NCBI GenBank assembly: GCA_002367255.1
Contig: DFBD01000078.1
Coordinates: forward strand, 1 to 6,268
DNA: 6,268 bases
Direction: 5' to 3'
From: Rhodobacterales bacterium UBA3089
GTDB taxonomy: Bacteria > Pseudomonadota > Alphaproteobacteria > Rhodobacterales > Rhodobacteraceae
Part shown: positions 1 through 4,348 of the stretch, piece by piece
Layout of the letters: the number at the start of each line of letters is the position of its first letter
How positions within the stretch are numbered: the stretch's first letter is position 1
The notes under the pieces: model-generated
Told to the model about the DNA's origin: nothing
The model's input: the letters and a program-made list of their open reading frames with translations, nothing else
Database searches by the model: none
Translations under genes and position numbers: made by a program

Positions 1-640
1 GATTAAATCTTTTGGGAGTAATGAAAGGCAAGTCTTTCACAGCAGCGCGTTTTCGGTATTCCTCATCGACATCAAGAATTGTGTTGATAGGCGGCAAGGG
101 TTGTTCCTGCCTGGGACGGAGTGGACGGCGTCGTGCTAGAATTTCTGCAAGCGAATGCTGAATACCCCGCACCCGACGCGGTCCCATCCCGGGTATTTCG
201 CGAAGCTTGCCGTTATGCGCGGCAACTTCCAGCGCCTCTAGCGTCTCAATGCCGAGTTGGTCGTGGATTTGTTCCGCTAACTTCGGACCGACCCCAGGAA
301 TACTTTGAAACAACTTTTCAGGGTCAAGTGATCCGCGCAGTCGCTGGATCATGACAAGGTTTCCAGTTTCAAGTATTTCTTGGATCGCAGCCGAGATAGA
401 CTCGCCAATTGCGGGGAGCACTTCCAGTCCTGTACGACCGCCCTCGGCCAAAATCTTGGAAACCGGACTTTGCATCAAGGCGACCTTCTGAGCAGCCTCG
501 CGGTAGGCGCGCACGCGAAACAGGTTGGCATTCTGTTGTTGCAGGAGGTTAGCAACCTCATCCAGTTTTTCCGCTATAAACCGGTTTTCGCTGGACGCTT
601 CAGTCGGGCTTTTCTTCGGTTTTTCAAGAGCTTTAGCCAT
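1..640 (-). CDS. Helix-hairpin-helix DNA-binding protein, PolX N-terminal-like (3' end cut by window)
   Basis: The reading frame starts at ATG 640-638 and stays open for 213 codons to the window edge, so the C-terminus is missing. Residues 18-100 resemble the 8-kDa-like N-terminal domain of X-family DNA polymerases, with NANLFRVRAYREAA at 37-50 and LPAIGESI at 75-82. Two helix-hairpin-helix motifs follow: IPGVGPK (114-120) and IPGMGPRR (149-156). Such motifs bind the DNA backbone without sequence specificity. The segment LDVDEEYRKRAA...ITPKRFN (189-213) resembles, from memory, a family of stand-alone proteobacterial HhH proteins rather than the polymerase palm, so I infer a DNA-binding protein and not an active polymerase. 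The start is supported by GAGG at 652-649, eight bases upstream. It is the last visible gene of the minus-strand operon, 44 bases after the BON gene. A complete PolX enzyme cannot be excluded without the missing end. Confidence 0.8.
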   Translation of the reverse strand, partial: MAKALEKPKKSPTEASSENRFIAEKLDEVANLLQQQNANLFRVRAYREAAQKVALMQSPVSKILAEGGRTGLEVLPAIGESISAAIQEILETGNLVMIQRLRGSLDPEKLFQSIPGVGPKLAEQIHDQLGIETLEALEVAAHNGKLREIPGMGPRRVRGIQHSLAEILARRRPLRPRQEQPLPPINTILDVDEEYRKRAAVKDLPFITPKRFN

Positions 641-648
641 TTCTAAAT

Positions 649-652
649 CCTC
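649..652 (-). promoter_or_regulatory. Ribosome binding site of the HhH gene
   Basis: GAGG on the minus strand lies eight bases before ATG 640-638. It supports this start for a gene whose other end lies outside the window. Confidence 0.6.
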
Positions 653-656
653 GATT

Positions 657-670
657 ACAGGTTGCCCTGT
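657..670 (-). repeat. Small hairpin with GCAA tetraloop in the BON-HhH spacer
   Basis: On the minus strand this reads ACAGG-GCAA-CCTGT: two perfect 5-base arms closing a GCAA loop, which belongs to the stable GNRA class. It sits between the BON stop codon and the ribosome binding site of the HhH gene. There is no U-tract after it, so it does not look like an intrinsic terminator. It could stabilise or process the message between the two genes. It is short, and chance is possible. Confidence 0.35.
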
Positions 671-674
671 CGGG

Positions 675-689
675 AATAGGGTCCCTATT
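675..689. repeat. 15-base near-perfect palindrome over the BON stop codon
   Basis: The sequence is AATAGGG-T-CCCTATT, two 7-base arms around a single centre base. It overlaps the TAG stop of the BON gene (687-685). A one-base loop cannot form in RNA, so only the outer AATAG/CTATT pairs could make a weak stem. As DNA it is shaped like a protein-binding dyad. No known operator is recognised. Confidence 0.35.
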
Positions 690-1431
690 TTCCGATCGCG
701 ATCTCGATCTCGTTAATAACGGTATCCACACCAAAGACGCACCAGGCGTCATTTTCTGCCATCTCCCGCTGCAATTCGCTAGACAGGAAACCGGTCAACC
801 GAACGGTTCGTGTACGCACACCGACCTTGACCTGCGCGGCATCCAGATAGGGATTTTTCTCCAGCACCAAGTGCACCGCCCCAGCTATTTTGTCAGCTCC
901 GTCTTCCTCGTCTGGTTCAACTGCCATACCATTGATGACATCCCGCGAGCCCGGAATCCACCACGCCAGCACACCGATATACCGCTTGGTAGTCAGCCCG
1001 CACAACGTGCCGTTAAGGGTAACGATACCATCCACCACCTCGTAGTCGATCGAGCCGTGCGGGTCCGGCGGGTCACTTATTGTCTCGCAGCCTGCGCCTC
1101 GATACTCGCGGATTTTCAAACCAGCCAGTGCGGGGTCTTGTGAATAGGCTGCACGCAAATGTGCCCTGATCTCGGCGTCTCCCATTTGATCAGCCGGTGC
1201 CACGCGCACTCTGTCAACAATTCCGGTGATTTCAGGGGGCGCTGCCGCCGTCTCAAGAGCAACCTTCTTCTGTGCGACGGTCTCGACCTCGGCTTCAAAA
1301 ATCAGAACGCCGTCTGCGTCCAGTTCAAGCCGGTCAGGATTGAAGGACGTGCCAAGCCGTGTCTCGCTTTTCAGGGCCGCACGAAGGTCGTTTAAGACCG
1401 CTAACCCTTCTTCCGTTTCTTTATGGGCCAT
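685..1431 (-). CDS. Cytosolic protein with three BON domains
   Basis: This is a 248-residue protein with three tandem BON-type units: about 11-79 (LELDADGVLIFEAEVET core), about 84-172 (VVDGIVTLNGTL, then AWWIPGSRDVINGMAVEP), and about 178-245 (VKVGVRTRTVRLTGFLSS, then FGVDTVINEIEI). BON domains are small alpha/beta folds that in OsmY and DolP act in the envelope and bind phospholipid. Here there is no signal peptide, lipobox or membrane segment, so the protein is predicted to stay in the cytosol. The start ATG 1431-1429 has a perfect AGGAGG four bases upstream. An FNR/FixK-like promoter (1499-1459) lies in the 84-base gap after the CapA gene, so this gene and the HhH gene can be transcribed separately from the rest of the operon. 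The family call is firm. The molecular role is unknown. Confidence 0.9.
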   Translation of the reverse strand: MAHKETEEGLAVLNDLRAALKSETRLGTSFNPDRLELDADGVLIFEAEVETVAQKKVALETAAAPPEITGIVDRVRVAPADQMGDAEIRAHLRAAYSQDPALAGLKIREYRGAGCETISDPPDPHGSIDYEVVDGIVTLNGTLCGLTTKRYIGVLAWWIPGSRDVINGMAVEPDEEDGADKIAGAVHLVLEKNPYLDAAQVKVGVRTRTVRLTGFLSSELQREMAENDAWCVFGVDTVINEIEIAIGK

Positions 1432-1435
1432 GGGA

Positions 1436-1441
1436 CCTCCT
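1436..1441 (-). promoter_or_regulatory. Strong ribosome binding site of the BON gene
   Basis: A perfect AGGAGG lies four bases before ATG 1431-1429. It is the strongest Shine-Dalgarno sequence in the window and fixes the BON start. Confidence 0.8.
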
Positions 1442-1458
1442 ACAATTTGCTTCGCTGT

Positions 1459-1499
1459 ATTCTAGACGATACACGCCTCCAGTCGTTGAGCCAAGTCAA
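1459..1499 (-). promoter_or_regulatory. FNR/FixK-type class II promoter upstream of the BON gene
   Basis: On the minus strand, positions 1499-1486 read TTGACTTGGCTCAA, fitting TTGA-N6-TCAA. After exactly 21 bases comes TAGAAT (1464-1459), a good -10 hexamer. A transcript would start near 1452, placing the dyad centre at about -40.5 with a leader of about 21 bases that contains the AGGAGG. CRP/FNR-family activators use this class II arrangement. The half-site TTGAC/CTCAA differs from the E. coli FNR consensus TTGAT/ATCAA at the inner base of each arm, and fits the looser FixK consensus. Which regulator binds is inference. Confidence 0.65.
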
Positions 1500-1515
1500 T
1501 GAAACACGAAGAAAT

Positions 1516-2631
1516 CTAAGGCAATGCGAGGGTCAGCTTGCCTGCATCATCCAGCCGGACAGATGCACCAAACCGCCCGTATTCCACGCCAAGAACATCC
1601 GCCAGCCACACGGTATCCTTTGGGCTTGCATATTCAAGCCGGAATTTTCGGAGCCGGAACGGCAATATCTGAACCTCGGTAAGGCGTTTTTCCGGCACGT
1701 CCAATGCCAGCCGATACATCAGCATCAAATCCGGTCGGAAGGTTTCGTTGCCCTGAATACCTTCATAGTCGTTGATGAAATCACCGCAGTCATAGAGGAT
1801 AAGCCTGCCCTTATAGACCTCGGCAGCTTTGCGATGGTGGCCGGAATGACCGTGGATCAGGTCAACACCTGCCGTATCAATCAAGGCATGGGCAAAGGCT
1901 GTTTGCGCTTCATCAATCTGATAACCCCAGTTGGAGCCCCAATGCACCGAGACGATGACAAAATCTCCATCCCGCCGTTCACGATCAATCCTTTCGACCA
2001 GTTCACCAGCGGTTTGTTCCGTAAGGTCGGAAATATACTCAACTCCGGGTGTGCCCTCTCCGGCGGCCCACGACCGGGGAACACCGCTTGATCCATGACC
2101 TACTCCGAAAACCAAAACACGCCCCTTCCCCGGAACCTCTTTAATCCATGGCGCACGCGCCTCCCTCCGGTTCCGACCGGCGCCGGCATGCCCGATCCCT
2201 ACCGTGTCCAGCGTGTCGAGCGTATCCTGAAGGCCGCGCCGGCCCCAGTCGAGCACATGATTGTTGGCCAACACGCAGCAGTCGATTTTCGCCGCGGAGA
2301 GACAGTCAATGTTGTCTGGGTGCATCCGGTAGTGGATGCCCTTTGCGGCATAGGTTCCGCTTTCAGTAATGCTGGTTTCCAGATTGACGATGCGGATATC
2401 CGGCGGGTCACGCTCCAGTATACCTAATGCATCGCCCCAAATATAATCCGGATCGACCTGCCGCGAGATCGCGCCATTCACCTGCTCCGCCAGTTCAACA
2501 TAGGTTTCTGCGGACTTCACATAATTTTCGTGCAGGTGCGGGTGTGACGGAAATCGCTGAATCTGGTCAATCCCGCGCCCTAACATGACATCGCCAGTCA
2601 GGATTAGCGATAGTGAACCTTTTCCACTCAT
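1516..2631 (-). CDS. CapA-family (PGA_cap) metallophosphatase-like protein
   Basis: This 371-residue protein matches the CapA/PgsA family, whose fold is that of calcineurin-like metallophosphoesterases. The motifs appear in order: GDVMLGR (13-19), NLE (83-85), ANNHVLDWG (122-130), VHWGSNWG (229-236), HGHSGHH (260-266) and YDCGDFINDY (280-289). The Asp, Asn and His residues in these motifs are the likely metal ligands. Bacillus CapA is membrane-anchored and helps make poly-gamma-glutamate capsule. This protein begins almost directly at the first catalytic strand and has no signal peptide or membrane segment, and no capB or capC partner is visible, so a capsule role is doubtful. The start ATG 2631-2629 lacks a good Shine-Dalgarno and lies 21 bases after the preceding stop, so translation may depend on the upstream gene. 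No in-frame upstream alternative start is seen before that stop. The true substrate is unknown. Confidence 0.9.
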   Translation of the reverse strand: MSGKGSLSLILTGDVMLGRGIDQIQRFPSHPHLHENYVKSAETYVELAEQVNGAISRQVDPDYIWGDALGILERDPPDIRIVNLETSITESGTYAAKGIHYRMHPDNIDCLSAAKIDCCVLANNHVLDWGRRGLQDTLDTLDTVGIGHAGAGRNRREARAPWIKEVPGKGRVLVFGVGHGSSGVPRSWAAGEGTPGVEYISDLTEQTAGELVERIDRERRDGDFVIVSVHWGSNWGYQIDEAQTAFAHALIDTAGVDLIHGHSGHHRKAAEVYKGRLILYDCGDFINDYEGIQGNETFRPDLMLMYRLALDVPEKRLTEVQILPFRLRKFRLEYASPKDTVWLADVLGVEYGRFGASVRLDDAGKLTLALP

Positions 2632-2652
2632 ACTGCCGCACTGATTATGGCT

Positions 2653-3099
2653 TCATACCTCATAACGATCTGTTACGACATCGGCAAGGAAAGCATCGAA
2701 TGCATCCCTGATTTCCTGAGTTTCCGCCTCCAGAGTCACAAAGGCCGTGCCGCGGTCCGGCAGGATAAACTCCGTCTCGAAGGCCTCCAAAGTCATTTCC
2801 TCGGGCGCGTCGGGAACCGATCCTTGTTCGGGAAGATGGGAGCCGAGGATATCCTCCACATGGATACGGAGCAGCCATTTGCCGTGGGAATTCCCCGCGG
2901 GCGTGACCTCAAGATTGCCGATTACAGTCATCAGGGAAACCTCTTCGTCTTTGCTTACGTCTGCAGCATCTTCCGTAATCGGTTCAGCAGTAAATGTGCG
3001 GTGCGCACTGACTTCCAACATAGGCTCGATGCTTGTCGCAAAATAAGCCTTCAGCCATTGAACGAGATGGCCGGTTGCAATGTCGGGATTATATTCCAT
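2653..3099 (-). CDS. Unrecognised acidic 148-residue protein
   Basis: I do not recognise this family. I chose ATG 3099-3097 because GGAG (3112-3109) lies nine bases upstream. A TTG at 3114-3112 would add five residues but overlaps that ribosome binding site. The product is 148 residues, acidic, and without signal peptide or membrane segment. It opens with a helix-like stretch (HLVQWLKAYFATSIEPM, 11-27), has a probable strand region (VSLMTVIGNLEVTP, 54-67), then KWLLRIHVEDILG (74-86), an acidic loop rich in Pro and Glu (90-104), FILPDRGTAFVTLEAE (111-126), and a final helix (127-142). It is second in the minus-strand operon, 66 bases after the DUF3775 gene and 21 bases before the CapA gene. 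Its place in the operon is the only clue to function. Confidence 0.8.
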   Translation of the reverse strand: MEYNPDIATGHLVQWLKAYFATSIEPMLEVSAHRTFTAEPITEDAADVSKDEEVSLMTVIGNLEVTPAGNSHGKWLLRIHVEDILGSHLPEQGSVPDAPEEMTLEAFETEFILPDRGTAFVTLEAETQEIRDAFDAFLADVVTDRYEV

Positions 3100-3108
3100 T
3101 TCAGTTAT

Positions 3109-3112
3109 CTCC
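3109..3112 (-). promoter_or_regulatory. Ribosome binding site deciding the start of the 148-residue gene
   Basis: GGAG lies nine bases before ATG 3099-3097. It overlaps the alternative TTG start at 3114-3112, which therefore has no site of its own and is rejected. Confidence 0.6.
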
Positions 3113-3165
3113 AATCTAGATGCTAGCTTGGGTGAATTACCGTGGGCCGCACCACTCGCAAATTC

Positions 3166-3576
3166 TTAAAACTCGCCAGACTCCACCACGTCGCTGCCAT
3201 CACCCAGCAAATCCAACCCGTCCGCCCAATAATCGGCGACAAGAGGGTGTGACAGTAGATATTCGGAAGTCGGCCCCTCGCGACGCCGATTTGCCATTTC
3301 CAGCACTTCAGCCCATTCTCCGGGCTCGTAGTCCTCGCGCCCAATCCACATCAGCGCCACCAGTTCATTCTGGTGATCAACATCAAGTGCATTCAATTCT
3401 TCCAGCATTTCCTGGCGAAGTAAGTCGTCGGGTTGCTCCTGAAGAGTGGCGGGAATTTCGTCGTCAGACGGATTACCAGCAATTTCTGGCGTGACAAGAC
3501 CTTCGCGCACCATGATCGCACGCGTTTTCAAAATAATCCTGCGTAAATAGGCAGGATTTATAGACATCTCATTCAT
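3166..3576 (-). CDS. DUF3775 family protein
   Basis: This 136-residue protein carries the hallmarks I associate with DUF3775: the block ELVALMWIGREDYEPGEW (71-88) and the C-terminal YLLSHPLVADYWADGLDLLG (106-125). The N-terminal third is helical and begins NPAYLRRIILKTRAI (7-21). It is acidic overall with no signal peptide or membrane segment. The biochemical function of the family is not known to me. The family is, to my knowledge, mainly alphaproteobacterial. The start ATG 3576-3574 has AGGAG (3588-3584) seven bases upstream; a second ATG three codons later is too far from it. This is the first gene of the minus-strand operon. It is read from a predicted FNR/FixK-type promoter with a leader of only about 20 bases. 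Confidence 0.85.
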   Translation of the reverse strand: MNEMSINPAYLRRIILKTRAIMVREGLVTPEIAGNPSDDEIPATLQEQPDDLLRQEMLEELNALDVDHQNELVALMWIGREDYEPGEWAEVLEMANRRREGPTSEYLLSHPLVADYWADGLDLLGDGSDVVESGEF

Positions 3577-3583
3577 GTTTTAT

Positions 3584-3588
3584 CTCCT
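3584..3588 (-). promoter_or_regulatory. Ribosome binding site of the DUF3775 gene
   Basis: AGGAG lies seven bases before ATG 3576-3574, which favours this start over the in-frame ATG three codons downstream. Confidence 0.7.
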
Positions 3589-3602
3589 ATTGGCGTGGCG
3601 TT

Positions 3603-3644
3603 TTTTTACAGATGATTCTACCAACACGCATTGATTTCGGTCAA
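3603..3644 (-). promoter_or_regulatory. FNR/FixK-type class II promoter of the minus-strand operon
   Basis: On the minus strand, positions 3644-3631 read TTGACCGAAATCAA, nine of ten bases of the FNR consensus TTGAT-N4-ATCAA. A -10-like TAAAAA (3608-3603) follows after 22 bases, giving a predicted start near 3596 and a dyad centre near -41.5. An alternative reading uses TTGACC itself as a -35 and TAGAAT (3620-3615) as a -10 with an 18-base spacer. The palindrome would then overlap the -35, which would suit repression or a constitutive promoter. The match with the other two sites favours activation. Confidence 0.65.
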
Positions 3645-3868
3645 ATGGTGAAACTGTCAATCTTGCCGCTTCAGCTTTTATCAAGGTGGAATATCACTTC
3701 AAATCGTTTACCTTTTCAACTGACGCTCCCATAGGGTTGTACTGTGAAACAATTAAAAGGCCGATGTCGATAACGTAAATCATTTTCATAGGTGCTGACG
3801 TTAAATAAGCGCCTAGACTGCGCCATCACCAATTTAAGGTAGAAAGTGCCAACTTCGAGATCTTGCCG

Positions 3869-3889
3869 ATATTAGATGCACGCTAATAT
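3869..3889. repeat. Inverted repeat ATATTAG-N7-CTAATAT
   Basis: Two perfect 7-base arms flank a 7-base spacer, ATGCACG. The 21-base span suits the binding site of a dimeric regulator. It is not the FNR/FixK type and matches no operator I can name. A GC-poor stem of this size is unlikely to act as a terminator. Confidence 0.4.
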
Positions 3890-4093
3890 TTACACATGAT
3901 GTTGCGAAGGACCGCATAGGGTTGGTAGATGGCGGGGCCGAAAATGTGGAAATTGTCGCCGTTCACTGCAGATTAGAGTAGCATTAGCAGTTTCTGAAAA
4001 TCGACCGTTCACCCCACAAAATTTAAGATTGGATCAGCCAATGACCTAGATGCGCGGCGGGCTCAACCGATCACCACCAGAAGACGACATTGG

Positions 4094-4166
4094 CTGTAGG
4101 GCCGATCGCTGCAGGCGCGAAGACTTGGAACCCGTCGTTGAATAATTACGTCCATCTGTAGGGCCG
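4094..4166 (+). repeat. Pair of 11-base direct repeats CTGTAGGGCCG
   Basis: Identical 11-mers lie at 4094-4104 and 4156-4166, 62 bases apart. A GGGGCCG at 3934-3940 shares only the GGGCCG core. They may be remnants of a dispersed intergenic repeat or simply chance. Confidence 0.3.
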
Positions 4167-4251
4167 TACCCAAAACTACTGCCCACCTTTGCTGAATGTG
4201 CCGACAAATGATATACAAACGTCAATATACGACCGTTCGGTACAATCGGAT

Positions 4252-4292
4252 TTGATTTATCTCAATGCGCCTACAGTCCTAATCTCGATAAT
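4252..4292 (+). promoter_or_regulatory. FNR/FixK-type class II promoter of ftsH
   Basis: Positions 4252-4265 read TTGATTTATCTCAA, fitting TTGA-N6-TCAA with a perfect left half-site TTGAT. GATAAT (4287-4292), one base off the -10 consensus, follows after exactly 21 bases. The predicted start is near 4299 with the dyad centre at about -40.5, leaving a leader of about 50 bases. The dyad is followed by TGCG, as at the minus-strand operon promoter. Regulator identity is inferred from the motif only. Confidence 0.7.
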
Positions 4293-4348
4293 TGGGCATC
4301 CGGTATGAGAATTAAGCCGAGTCCTCTTGACCATTAAAGTGAGAATAC

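Larger units (their letters stand above)
3645..4251. other. Long divergent intergenic stretch without a convincing gene
   Basis: About 600 bases lie between the two outward-facing FNR/FixK-type sites. It appears richer in A and T than the flanking genes, and I see no frame with a good start, ribosome binding site and recognisable product. It contains a 7-base inverted repeat (3869-3889) and an 11-base direct repeat (4094-4104 and 4156-4166). One short open stretch around 3880-3980 is too brief and lacks a start. It could hold a small RNA, a decayed gene or an additional regulator site. Nothing in it proves any of these. Confidence 0.5.

Noticed and set aside
380..646. Plus-strand frames opposite the HhH gene
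   Set aside because: The minus-strand frame carries recognisable HhH motifs and a ribosome site. The plus-strand translations are low-complexity shadows.
1423..2091. A 222-codon open frame on the plus strand opposite the CapA-like gene
   Set aside because: The translation matches no family, is poor in typical protein patterns, and lies antisense to a gene whose motifs are all intact.
3100..3114. TTG at 3114-3112 as start of the 148-residue protein
   Set aside because: It overlaps the GGAG that serves the ATG at 3099-3097, and it has no ribosome site of its own.
2647..3126. A 159-codon plus-strand frame opposite the 148-residue gene
   Set aside because: Neither protein is recognised, so this was weighed seriously. 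The minus-strand frame has a good ribosome site, fits the operon spacing and shows an acidic soluble composition. The plus-strand product is rich in Cys, Arg and Ser and would interrupt the operon.
3615..3644. Ordinary sigma-70 promoter TTGACC-N18-TAGAAT before the DUF3775 gene
   Set aside because: Not excluded, but the same palindrome with a -10 at 21-22 bases occurs at two other promoters in the window, so the activator-type reading explains more.
3880..3980. Short open stretch in the intergenic region that could be a gene remnant
   Set aside because: About 30 codons between stops, no start codon with a ribosome site, and no recognisable homology.
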